Of a DNA stretch of 9,102 bases, positions 1-5,991 are shown piece by piece. The position numbers and the translations under genes were made by a program. Positions within the stretch are counted from its first letter, which is position 1. Each line of letters begins with the position of its first letter. The stretch comes from DATMNI01 sp035570275 (GTDB taxonomy: Bacteria > Acidobacteriota > Terriglobia > Bryobacterales > Bryobacteraceae), in NCBI GenBank assembly GCA_035570275.1, contig DATMNI010000324.1:1-9102 (forward strand), written 5' to 3'. Below the pieces are notes generated by a model. That model saw only the letters and a list, made by a program, of their open reading frames with translations. It was not told the origin of the DNA and ran no database searches.

Positions 1-51
1 AGTTTTATTTCCGTCGGCATTAACTCAGGATACAATCGAAGTCGGACGCTT

Positions 52-657
52 ATGCCAGTCATCGTCACGGAAACGCCATCCCAGCCGATCGACCAAGGCC
101 CTGCCCGAAAGCGCTGGACCCGCTCCGAGTGTGCTGCGCTCGAAGCCACGGGGATGTTCGATCAGCAGAACCTGGAGTTGATTGAAGGGGAGTTGATCGA
201 CAGAATGGGCAAGAATCGTCCGCACGTAGATGCACACTCTTTGCTCTTGGGGTGGTTGATCCAGGTCTTTGGAGCACGATTCGTCAATTTCGAGGCGCCG
301 ATCGACGTAGCTCCGGAAGACAATCCCACGAATGAGCCCATACCCGATGCGATCGTGTTGAGGCCTGATTTTTCGGATTTCCGGTCGGCGAGACCGCAGC
401 CCCAGGATTTGCGTCTGGTGGTCGAGGTGGCTGACACAACACGAACGTTTGACCTCACGGTCAAGGCTGCGCTCTACGCCCGGGCCGGCATCGTGGAATA
501 CTGGGTATTGGATGTCCCCGGCCGCCGTCTGCTGGTGCATCGCGGTCCGCAGGCTGGCCAATACCGGTCGATTGTCGCCTTCAGCGAGCAGGAAAGCGTC
601 GCCCCGATCTCGGCTCCCGATTCCCCTTTCCGGGTCGCGAACGTATTCCCGGAGTAG
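52..657 (+). CDS. Uma2 family (DUF820) nuclease-fold protein
   Basis: This 201-aa protein fits the Uma2/DUF820 family, which is predicted to have a PD-(D/E)XK restriction-endonuclease fold. No biological role is firmly established for the family. Family hallmarks visible in order are LELIEGELI (41-49), with the usual E-x-I-x-G style turn, an Asp in IPDAIVLRPD (97-106), the core strand LVVEVAD (122-128, Glu125), then TVKAALYARAGIVEYWVLD (136-154). The likely active-site set is Asp99, Glu125 and Lys138. The length matches the family (about 180-210 aa). The ATG at 52 has no strong Shine-Dalgarno. A TACAAT at 31-36 could be a -10 box, giving a very short leader. It stands alone, convergent with the ABC ATPase gene, with only a 32-bp repeat-filled gap between them. 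Uma2 genes are often multicopy in Acidobacteriota and Cyanobacteria. The family call is firm and the nuclease activity is inferred. Confidence 0.88.
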   Translation: MPVIVTETPSQPIDQGPARKRWTRSECAALEATGMFDQQNLELIEGELIDRMGKNRPHVDAHSLLLGWLIQVFGARFVNFEAPIDVAPEDNPTNEPIPDAIVLRPDFSDFRSARPQPQDLRLVVEVADTTRTFDLTVKAALYARAGIVEYWVLDVPGRRLLVHRGPQAGQYRSIVAFSEQESVAPISAPDSPFRVANVFPE

Positions 658-688
658 CTGATCGCTGATAGCTGATAGCTGATCGCTG
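655..688. repeat. 7-bp tandem repeat, about 5 units
   Basis: Five head-to-tail heptamers read TAGCTGA, TCGCTGA, TAGCTGA, TAGCTGA and TCGCTG (the last lacks one base). The units differ only at position 2 (A or C). The repeat begins on the stop codon of the Uma2 gene and ends one base before the stop codon of the convergent ABC ATPase gene, so it makes up nearly all of the space between them. It contains three AGCT palindromes but no strong hairpin with a T run, so it is not a convincing terminator. Confidence 0.85.
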
Positions 689-689
689 C

Positions 690-1469
690 CTACAACCAGT
701 TCAAGTCCGTGTACCGTTCCCCGGTCAGGTGCAGGAACAGTGGTTCCAGCGCTTTGAATTCCTGACCGCCGTGACTGATGGCGCCATCGTTGGCGAAGGC
801 CGTGATATCGCCCTGCCAGACCAGTTTGCCGGGCTTGGTGATGATCGCCACCTCCGTGCAGATGCGCTCCACGGTCTCCAGAACGTGGCTGGTGATGAAA
901 ACCGTGCGTCCCTGCTCGGTGAAGCGGCGTAGCCACTGCTTCATCAGAGACACGCCGGCAGGGTCGATGCTTTCAAAGGGTTCGTCCAGGAACAACACTT
1001 CGGGCGAGTGAATCACGGCCGCGGCAAAGGCTACGCGCTTGCGCATACCGGTGCTGTACTCGGCCAGCGTCTTTCCCGGATCGGTCAGTTCCAATGCCGC
1101 CAGCAGTTCCGTGACGCGCTTGCGGGTGGTGGCGTCGTCCAGGCCGAACATGCGGCCCACGAAGGCCAGGAACTCGTGCGCATAGAGCGGTTCGAACAGG
1201 CCCAGGGTTTCGGGCATCACGCCGATACGCCGCTTAATCGCGGGACTGCCGGCGGAATCGCCGCTCTCGAAGCGCTGGCCCAGCAGTTCCACGTCGCCGC
1301 TGGTCGGGTCCAGCAGTCCGGTCATGCAGCCGATGGTAGTGCTCTTTCCGGAGCCGTTCGGACCCAGGAAGCCGAACATGGTGCCGGCGCGGACGGTGAG
1401 CGATAGGTTCTCCACGGCCACCGTGGGGCCGTACTTCTTAACCATGTTGGTCAATCGAATCGCGTCCAT
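690..1469 (-). CDS. ABC transporter ATP-binding protein (ABC-2 type exporter)
   Basis: This 259-aa nucleotide-binding subunit hydrolyses ATP at the inner face of the cytoplasmic membrane to power its partner permease, encoded immediately upstream. Visible motifs are Walker A GPNGSGKST (36-44), signature STGMR (139-143), Walker B VLFLDEP (158-164), D-loop region SIDP (167-170) and switch His195 in FITSH. The Q-loop position carries Glu87 (VMPETLGLF) instead of Gln, a substitution that I believe recurs in some ABC-2 ATPases of the CcmA/DrrA type. The ATG at 1469 follows the permease stop by 4 bp and has a GAGG 8 nt upstream, so it is the last gene of the sigma/membrane-protein/permease/ATPase operon. 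The substrate cannot be read from the sequence. The ATPase call is very secure and the exporter direction comes from family resemblance. Confidence 0.95.
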   Translation of the reverse strand: MDAIRLTNMVKKYGPTVAVENLSLTVRAGTMFGFLGPNGSGKSTTIGCMTGLLDPTSGDVELLGQRFESGDSAGSPAIKRRIGVMPETLGLFEPLYAHEFLAFVGRMFGLDDATTRKRVTELLAALELTDPGKTLAEYSTGMRKRVAFAAAVIHSPEVLFLDEPFESIDPAGVSLMKQWLRRFTEQGRTVFITSHVLETVERICTEVAIITKPGKLVWQGDITAFANDGAISHGGQEFKALEPLFLHLTGERYTDLNWL

Positions 1470-1473
1470 TGCG

Positions 1474-3051
1474 TCAGCCTCTTCCTTCCACTACCGCCAG
1501 CAGTTTTTCGCGCCGGGCGACAAACAGCGGGCCGGCGGCCTTGAGCGACAACCCGTAAAACCCGATTCCGGCGAGCGCCAGCGGGATCACTTCCCACCAG
1601 GTATCGGCGGAGACCACCGCCGGCGCCAGGCGCAGCAGGGCCTGCGGCAGAAAAAGGCTCCCTAACATGCCGCCAATCAGCACGATGTTGCCGCCCAGTG
1701 AAAGGTCGTTTCCAAGACTGCTCGAGTAGTTGCCGCGGCGCGGGTTGAACAACGTGACCCACAGCCCCAGTCCATGGAAGACGAACAGCCCCGTGATCCC
1801 GGCGCCCGACAGCATGAACAGTTGGCGTGGATCGAAAGCCACCGGTGCGAAGACCAGCCAGGCAACCAGGGCGATCGGCAACATACTGCCGCCCAGCAGC
1901 AGCGAGGCGTAGCTGCCGGTGCGCAGCGCCGCCGCCGGATCGGTAGGCAACAGGAAGTAGCGGCGGAAGGCCCCGCCTACATAGCCGAATAAGTTGACCG
2001 CAATCCGCGACGTGCCCAGGAACGTTACGCAACCGATGGTGCCCAGGGCAGTAGCGAACAGGCCGTGGGCCCCTGACCGCCGCGACACATTAAAGGTGAG
2101 GAAGGCCAACAGCGGCAGGCTCAGCAGGTAGAGCGTGCGGAACCGGTTGTTGCGCGCGTAGAACCGCAGCCAATGGGCCACCAGCGGCGCATCGTCGGCG
2201 TCGAACAGGGCGGCGGCAAAGCGGTCGATCGGGCCGCCGAACGTCATGACGGCTTTTTCGGCCGCAACGCGAACCCGCGGCGGACGGCGTTCCAAGGCCA
2301 CCAGCACGCCGGTCAGTCCCAGCCCCCACAACACGATTGTGCCCAGACCCAGCACGGCGCCGGAATCGGTCCGCACCATGGCCGCCGCGGCGCCGAAAGG
2401 CGGCGTATAACGAAGCACGCTTACCATTGCGCGTCCCAGTTCCGGGTTCTTTTCGAAAGCGGGTGCCAGAAGAGACGGACCCAGGGAAAGGCTGAAAATC
2501 ACGGCCAGCAGAATCAAGGCGCCCGACTTGCGCTGCATTAGTCGATCCACCACCAGCCCCAGCACCCGCGCCGCCAGATAATTGCACACGAACAACAGCA
2601 GAGCCGCCAGGAATCCGAACCAGAACGAACCGGCTCCGGCCGCGTAGAGGCCCACGGCCAGCCCCACCTCCAGCGCCAGGAAGAGGAACCAGAACGGATC
2701 CACAATGCCGATCAAGTGGCGCGCCAGGCGGCGCTCCGTGGCATTCACCGGGTAGCGCCGGAGTTCCGTTTCGGAGAAGATGGCGTTCAGGCCGAAGCCC
2801 AGAATGGCGGAAGCTACAAGGCCTTGAACGAAGATCACTCCGAGCGCCACCCGCGCCACTATTTCCGCCTTGCCGCTGCGTACGGCGACCAGCGCAGCGC
2901 CGAAACCGCCGCTGGCAAGCAGGGCGATCAGCATGACTAGCAGGAAGTAGCCGGCCAGAAACAGGGCGATGCGGCCGTTGCGCGAGCGCGTCTTGGCCCA
3001 CAACAGCTTGTAGCGCAGCCGCACCAGTTCGGCGATGAGGGGGATGTTCAT
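1474..3051 (-). CDS. ABC transporter permease, polytopic membrane protein
   Basis: This 525-aa integral membrane protein is the likely membrane partner of the ATPase that follows it 4 bp later. About 12 hydrophobic segments can be picked out, roughly at 28-46, 67-91, 113-137, 142-168, 177-196, 231-252, 306-321, 329-357, 380-404, 410-435, 454-473 and 487-510. Polar loops with ABC-2-like phrases such as RRYPVNATERR (98-108) and RRYFLLPTDP (363-372) lie between them. The frame stays open upstream to 3501, but ATG 3051 (MNIPLIAEL) is preferred. It has AAGGAAGG 6 nt upstream, and its ATG overlaps the stop of the preceding gene as ATGA, implying translational coupling. The longer reading would overlap the 210-aa gene by about 450 bp and has low-complexity Arg/Gly/His-rich sequence. 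The substrate is unknown. Antibiotic, lipid or peptide export are all possible. Confidence 0.88.
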   Translation of the reverse strand: MNIPLIAELVRLRYKLLWAKTRSRNGRIALFLAGYFLLVMLIALLASGGFGAALVAVRSGKAEIVARVALGVIFVQGLVASAILGFGLNAIFSETELRRYPVNATERRLARHLIGIVDPFWFLFLALEVGLAVGLYAAGAGSFWFGFLAALLLFVCNYLAARVLGLVVDRLMQRKSGALILLAVIFSLSLGPSLLAPAFEKNPELGRAMVSVLRYTPPFGAAAAMVRTDSGAVLGLGTIVLWGLGLTGVLVALERRPPRVRVAAEKAVMTFGGPIDRFAAALFDADDAPLVAHWLRFYARNNRFRTLYLLSLPLLAFLTFNVSRRSGAHGLFATALGTIGCVTFLGTSRIAVNLFGYVGGAFRRYFLLPTDPAAALRTGSYASLLLGGSMLPIALVAWLVFAPVAFDPRQLFMLSGAGITGLFVFHGLGLWVTLFNPRRGNYSSSLGNDLSLGGNIVLIGGMLGSLFLPQALLRLAPAVVSADTWWEVIPLALAGIGFYGLSLKAAGPLFVARREKLLAVVEGRG

Positions 3052-3680
3052 GCAGCACCTTCCTTGAGGGCCTTGAGGGCGCGTTCCATGGCGGTGAGTT
3101 GGGCGATCAGCGGGCGGCGTTCGGCCCGGTCCCGTTTTTCGCGAAGCCAGAGGCCCAGCCGCCAGGCCACAAGGGCCATAGCCGTGCCTTCCAGGTGCTC
3201 GCCAATGCGATGGCTGACAGAGCCATGGAGAGATCCCAGATTCATGAGATTGATTCCCCCGGCGGCGCTGCATACCAGGAGCGCCCACTGTCTGCGGAAC
3301 CGTAGCCTGTCTTCGCACAACCGTGCCATGGCGTGCGCTACGAAGCCCAGCGAGGGTTCGGTGAAATTCATGCCGGCGATAGCCATCTGCCGTCGCCAGT
3401 CCAGAATCAGAAACACGATTTCGGCCACCGCGATCCAAATGGCCCCCGTCAGCGCCAGCGGGTCCCCGCGCAGCGTGGATAGCATCCAGACGATCTGCCA
3501 CAGCACCACCACGGCCTTGACGAGGTTGATGAGGCTGCGCTTTCTTCCATATCTATGGAACTCGCGCGTGAGGGCAGCGGCATCCGGCACGCGGGCCAGC
3601 GGCGGTGGCTGGTTCCGCCACAACTCCTGCAGTTGCTCAAACGGGAGTGGCTCAAACGGGAGTTGCTCAAACCGCTCCAT
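3048..3680 (-). CDS. Membrane protein following ECF sigma factor, possible anti-sigma/sensor
   Basis: I do not recognise a named family for this 210-aa protein. The N-terminal cytoplasmic-looking part (1-48) holds a five-residue repeat (FEQLP, FEPLP, FEQLQ at 4-18), then LQELWRNQPP and a basic stretch RRYGRKR-like at 43-48. Hydrophobic segments follow at about 51-70, 75-94, 131-149 and probably 164-179. The C-terminus is charged and helical (180-208, many Arg/Glu/Lys) and may be coiled coil. ATG 3680 has an ideal GGAGG 6 nt upstream. The gene overlaps the sigma-factor gene by 14 bp and the permease gene by 4 bp. Genes directly after ECF sigma genes often encode anti-sigma factors, so a membrane-anchored sigma regulator is the natural hypothesis. 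No zinc-binding HxxxCxxC motif is present, so it is not a classic ZAS anti-sigma. The function is inferred from position only. Confidence 0.8.
   Translation of the reverse strand: MERFEQLPFEPLPFEQLQELWRNQPPPLARVPDAAALTREFHRYGRKRSLINLVKAVVVLWQIVWMLSTLRGDPLALTGAIWIAVAEIVFLILDWRRQMAIAGMNFTEPSLGFVAHAMARLCEDRLRFRRQWALLVCSAAGGINLMNLGSLHGSVSHRIGEHLEGTAMALVAWRLGLWLREKRDRAERRPLIAQLTAMERALKALKEGAA
3631..3675 (-). repeat. 15-bp in-frame tandem repeat across sigma/membrane-protein gene overlap
   Basis: Three adjacent 15-bp units (plus-strand AGTTGCTCAAACGGG, AGTGGCTCAAACGGG, AGTTGCTCAAACCGC) lie at 3631-3645, 3646-3660 and 3661-3675. They encode the FEQLP/FEPLP/FEQLQ repeat at the start of the 210-aa membrane protein. 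The sigma-factor stop codon (3667-3669) sits inside the third unit. Because the unit is a multiple of three, gain or loss of copies keeps the membrane protein in frame. Confidence 0.85.
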
Positions 3681-4185
3681 GAGCCACCTCCGCCATTCGT
3701 TGTTCGAGTGCCTGCTTGATACGCGAGATCCTGACTCCCACGTAGTTGGCCGTAATGCCGGTGATCTCCGCGATCTCCTTATAGCTGAGCCCCTCGAGCA
3801 GCAGCGTGACGATGAGACGATCCTGGCCGGGCAGTTCGCCGATGGCGCCGCGCAGGGCGGTCAGGCGCTCCTGTTCTTCCAGGTTCCGCTGGGCGCCGAG
3901 GCCGCCGTCGGGAACATCCGTCAGGGCATCCTTGAGGACTTGGGCCGGCTTCCATTTCCTGCGGTAGATCAGCGCCGTGTTCACCGCGATGCGGTACAGC
4001 CACGTGCTGGCCCTGGCTTCCTGGCGGAACCCCGGAAGGTGATGCCACACGTTGGTCATGATGTCCTGGAACAGGTCCTCGGCTTCGGCCGCGGAGTGGA
4101 GGTAGGCCGAGCAGAGGCGCAGAATCCGGGACCTGTTTTCGCGAAACAAGTCAAGAAACAGGCGCTCGCGTTCGGCGTGGGTCAT
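3667..4185 (-). CDS. ECF-type RNA polymerase sigma factor (sigma-70 family)
   Basis: This 172-aa sigma factor would direct RNA polymerase to a specific promoter set. Region 2 spans about 19-72, with the DLFQDIMTNVWHHLPGFR core (37-54) and STWLYRIAVNTAL (60-72) for -10 recognition and melting. Region 4 spans about 111-164, with the helix-turn-helix LSYKEIAEITGITANYVGVR (133-152) for -35 binding. Regions 1 and 3 are absent, as in ECF factors. A GTG at 4236 would add 17 residues, but ATG 4185 is preferred. A GAGG lies 11 nt upstream of the ATG, and the GTG falls inside a candidate ECF promoter whose start site would be near 4222. It is the first gene of a four-gene operon with a membrane protein and an ABC exporter, so it probably controls that operon. 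The family is certain and the regulon is inferred. Confidence 0.93.
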   Translation of the reverse strand: MTHAERERLFLDLFRENRSRILRLCSAYLHSAAEAEDLFQDIMTNVWHHLPGFRQEARASTWLYRIAVNTALIYRRKWKPAQVLKDALTDVPDGGLGAQRNLEEQERLTALRGAIGELPGQDRLIVTLLLEGLSYKEIAEITGITANYVGVRISRIKQALEQRMAEVAHGAV

Positions 4186-4228
4186 TTTAGTTTGAGCCTC
4201 CAGCCGGCGGCTGCAGGCGTTCGTCAAG

Positions 4229-4257
4229 TTAGACACAGCGTCACGCGAAAACTTACA
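4229..4257 (-). promoter_or_regulatory. Candidate ECF-type autoregulatory promoter of the sigma/ABC operon
   Basis: Read on the minus strand, TGTAAG (4257-4252, continuing into TTTT) is followed after 17 nt by GTCTAA (4234-4229). GTCTAA equals the classic -10 of E. coli sigma-E, and the AAGTT of the upstream box is one base from the AACTT core of its -35. The implied start near 4222 leaves a leader of about 37 nt before ATG 4185. Autoregulation is common for ECF factors. Only one such promoter is seen here, so this is a candidate. Confidence 0.42.
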
Positions 4258-4431
4258 GGTGGAGACAAGATTCTCTCAGAAATCACCAGTGGCCGCGACC
4301 CTCTGGGTCGCGCGGGCTGCGCGCACCGGCCCAGACCGCCATGGCTCTGGCGGTTCCTGAGCCTGAAATCAATAACTTACAGGCGAAAACCGCCACGCCC
4401 ATGGCGGTTTCACTTCCCAGCGCTGGCAGCT
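4258..4431. repeat. Intergenic hairpin cluster with an inverted REP-like doublet
   Basis: This stretch lies between the sigma gene's promoter and the stop of the acetamidase-family gene. No credible gene was seen in it. It holds three perfect hairpins: CGCGACC/GGTCGCG at 4294-4312 (5-nt loop), ACCGCCA/TGGCGGT at 4335-4354 (6-nt loop) and AAACCGCCA/TGGCGGTTT at 4387-4410 (6-nt loop). The second and third share the same stem and are inverted copies, matching at 17 of 20 positions when one is reverse-complemented. Their facing arms can also pair as a larger structure, with TGGCGGTT (4348-4355) on AACCGCCA (4388-4395) and GCCTG (4361-4365) on CAGGC (4380-4384). AACTTACAGG occurs twice, at 4250-4259 and 4374-4383. 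Confidence 0.75.
4385..4410 (-). terminator. Possible terminator after the acetamidase-family gene
   Basis: On the minus strand, 21 bp past the stop codon, a 9-bp perfect stem with a 6-nt loop (AAACCGCCA, loop TGGGCG, TGGCGGTTT) is followed by one more T before a C, giving a four-T run. The stem is strong but the T run is short. It could instead be simply one half of the REP-like doublet described at 4258-4431. Confidence 0.35.
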
Positions 4432-5712
4432 CTACTTCAACGAAGCGATTGCGTCTTTGCGGATCTTGGCCACCACGTGGACCAGCGGATCGACCACCTC
4501 CGCGATGTTGTACTGGATGGCCGTGCCCAGCACGACCGCAGCCTCGTTCGGTTCCAGCTTGTAGTCCTTCTGCAGCCAGTTGACAAGCTGCGTGGTGGCG
4601 ATCTGCAGCGCCTCGCCGAGCGCGTTGCCGATACCCAGCGACATCAGGTACTCGTCGTTCTCCGCCCGCGGGAAGTTAGTGGACTGGCCCTTGACCAGAC
4701 CCACCGTGAACTCGACTTGCATGGAAGTTTCCAGCGCGTCGCCCGTCAGTTCGCCGTCTCCCTGGGCAGCGTGGCCGTCGCCCAAAAACAGCAGAGCGCC
4801 CGGCGTGTAAACCGGCAGGTAGATTGTGGTTCCCTCGCGCATCTGGTTGTAATCCATGTTGCCGCCATAGGACCCAAGAAACCCGGTGCGCATCGCCTGG
4901 TGGGCCGGCGGCGCCACCGCTATGCAGCCCAGCATCGGCTGCAACTTCACCGTGTAATTCTTCAGGTGCTCGCTGGGGTTCTTGAGGCGCGCCACGCCAT
5001 GTTCCAGGTCGAGTGTCCAGTCGCTGTCGAACTTGTCGTTGTACTTGGTGCGCTCCAGGTAGCCGGTATTCAGCGCCGAGCCGACGATCTGGTCGCCGCT
5101 GCTGGCCGAGTCTCGATTCAGGCGCACCCGGTTGAGCTTCACCACCAGGGTGTCGCCCGGGAATGCGCCTTCCACATAGAACGGCCCGGTCTCCGGATTG
5201 CCTCCCCTCGATCGCTGTACTCCCTTGCTATCGGTGCCGCCGGCATCCACCGTCCAGGTCCGCACCGTGTCGCCGGGAAAGACGTGCAGCACCGGCGGAA
5301 TCGCCTCCGAGAAAACGCGATGAAACTCCTTGGGCTCGAAATCGTAGACCTTTGGCTCCGCCGGCGGTTTCGCGGGCCGTTTGGCCGACCAGGCGACCTC
5401 CTGTTTTACGAACCACACGGCGGTGCCCGAAAGCTCCTCGCCATGCAGCGAGCCCTTGAAATCGCCAAAATGGTCGCCGTTCGGCCGTGTCGCCTTAAAC
5501 GTCAACTCGTCGCCCTGGACGGTGCCTTCCAGTTTCAATTCGTTGAGGCTGCCGGTAAGCTTGCCACCGCTCACCTGCAAGGTGACCCGGGCATAGCTGA
5601 CGTCCCCCAGATACCGGTTGGCGAATTCCCAGTCGCCCGAAACGTCACCGGCGAAGGCGGCAGCGGCCACGAGGAATATGACAAACCAGAGTGCGCTCAG
5701 GCGGAATTTCAC
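4432..5712 (-). CDS. Exported acetamidase/formamidase (FmdA/AmdA) family protein
   Basis: This 426-aa protein belongs to the FmdA/AmdA amidase family, whose known members hydrolyse formamide or acetamide to the acid and ammonia. It starts with a signal peptide: MKFR, a hydrophobic run LSALWFVIFLVAAAAF, and a likely cut after AFA near residue 21. Residues about 24-108 look like a beta-rich extra domain (short strands VTLQVSGGKLTGSLNE and GEELSGTAVWF). The catalytic family part follows: PPVLHVFPGDTV (139-150), NPETGPFYVEGAFPGDTL (172-189), then the hallmark GGNMDYNQM (283-291), IYLPV (297-301) and LGDGHAAQGDGELTG (310-324). The GTG start at 5712 is backed by AAGGAG 6 nt upstream. Typical cytoplasmic FmdA lacks the signal and the extra N-domain, so the true substrate may differ. 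It stands alone, facing the same way as the sigma operon downstream. The family is firm and the substrate is open. Confidence 0.88.
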   Translation of the reverse strand: MKFRLSALWFVIFLVAAAAFAGDVSGDWEFANRYLGDVSYARVTLQVSGGKLTGSLNELKLEGTVQGDELTFKATRPNGDHFGDFKGSLHGEELSGTAVWFVKQEVAWSAKRPAKPPAEPKVYDFEPKEFHRVFSEAIPPVLHVFPGDTVRTWTVDAGGTDSKGVQRSRGGNPETGPFYVEGAFPGDTLVVKLNRVRLNRDSASSGDQIVGSALNTGYLERTKYNDKFDSDWTLDLEHGVARLKNPSEHLKNYTVKLQPMLGCIAVAPPAHQAMRTGFLGSYGGNMDYNQMREGTTIYLPVYTPGALLFLGDGHAAQGDGELTGDALETSMQVEFTVGLVKGQSTNFPRAENDEYLMSLGIGNALGEALQIATTQLVNWLQKDYKLEPNEAAVVLGTAIQYNIAEVVDPLVHVVAKIRKDAIASLK

Positions 5713-5827
5713 AGAGATCTCCTTGGAGAGTCTGACGACGAAACAGCCGAAAAGTTCCGTGGAATCCGGGCCGCGGTGAATGGCGCCGCCAGTTCGCCAA
5801 CGTATCGAGAAACCGCTTGCTGACGCG

Positions 5828-5849
5828 CGCGGCTCCGACCAGAGCCGCG
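5828..5849. repeat. Perfect 8-bp hairpin, REP-like
   Basis: CGCGGCTC (5828-5835) and GAGCCGCG (5842-5849) form a perfect stem around the loop CGACCA. It is not followed by a T run on either strand, so it looks like an interspersed palindrome rather than a terminator. Its flanks (GTCAGCAAGCGG and TCCCTAACGG on the minus strand) resemble intergenic repeats I associate with Solibacter-type genomes. That association is from memory and unverified. Confidence 0.6.
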
Positions 5850-5979
5850 ACCGTTAGGGAGCGTTCTTCCCGAGATACGAGACCGTATTTAAGAAAGTGT
5901 ACGTTGGCCAGGAGGCGGCGCTCATCATCCGCCTTCACACACGGCCGGTTTTCCTGCGTGTGATTCGTGGCGGGTTAAG

Positions 5980-5985
5980 ATTATA
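5980..5985 (-). promoter_or_regulatory. Perfect TATAAT, candidate -10 box for the acetamidase-family gene
   Basis: The minus strand reads GCATATAATC here, a perfect sigma-70 -10 hexamer in an otherwise GC-rich region, 6 bp beyond the stop codon of the small coiled-coil gene. No good -35 is visible at 16-18 nt, where only GAAACG/GGAAAC-like sequence is found. If used, the leader to GTG 5712 would be about 260 nt and would include both inverted repeats of this region. Confidence 0.28.
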
Positions 5986-5991
5986 TGCCTG

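Larger units (their letters stand above)
5713..5991. other. Intergenic/leader region upstream of the acetamidase-family gene
   Basis: No credible gene was seen in these 279 bases. A minus-strand frame with a GTG at 5938 runs into the acetamidase gene (to 5645) but has no Shine-Dalgarno, spans the hairpin repeat at 5828-5849 and matches no family I recognise. The region holds that hairpin, a second weaker inverted repeat (CACACG/CGTGTG at 5938-5962) and a TATAAT on the minus strand at 5985-5980. It is probably the 5' leader and promoter region of the acetamidase-family gene. Confidence 0.5.

Noticed and set aside
655..688. CRISPR-like array
   Set aside because: The units are 7-bp direct tandem repeats without spacers.
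3052..3501. 150-codon upstream extension of the permease frame
   Set aside because: It would overlap most of the 210-aa membrane-protein gene. The internal ATG at 3051 has a strong Shine-Dalgarno and the ATGA overlap.
4186..4236. 17-codon GTG-started extension of the sigma factor
   Set aside because: It has no Shine-Dalgarno, and the GTG lies within the candidate GTCTAA -10 region. Typical ECF proteins begin close to the ATG at 4185.
4250..4383. Miniature transposon flanked by the repeated AACTTACAGG
   Set aside because: The 10-bp direct repeats are about 114 bp apart, but no terminal inverted repeats lie just inside them. The left copy is better explained as part of the ECF promoter.
3064..5823. 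Very long open frame (919 codons) on the plus strand
   Set aside because: It runs antisense through the sigma factor, membrane-protein and acetamidase genes, all with clear family motifs on the minus strand. Its translation is Arg/Ala/Gln-rich with no recognisable domain, a usual artefact of GC-rich DNA.
5645..5938. 97-codon minus-strand frame between the small coiled-coil gene and the acetamidase gene
   Set aside because: It starts at a GTG without a ribosome site, reads through a palindromic repeat and overlaps the 5' end of a well-supported gene in another frame. It is probably non-coding, although a decayed gene cannot be excluded.
5713..5991. Known riboswitch in the acetamidase-gene leader
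   Set aside because: I looked for familiar motifs such as guanidine-type or TPP-type cores and could not match any. Only generic hairpins are visible.
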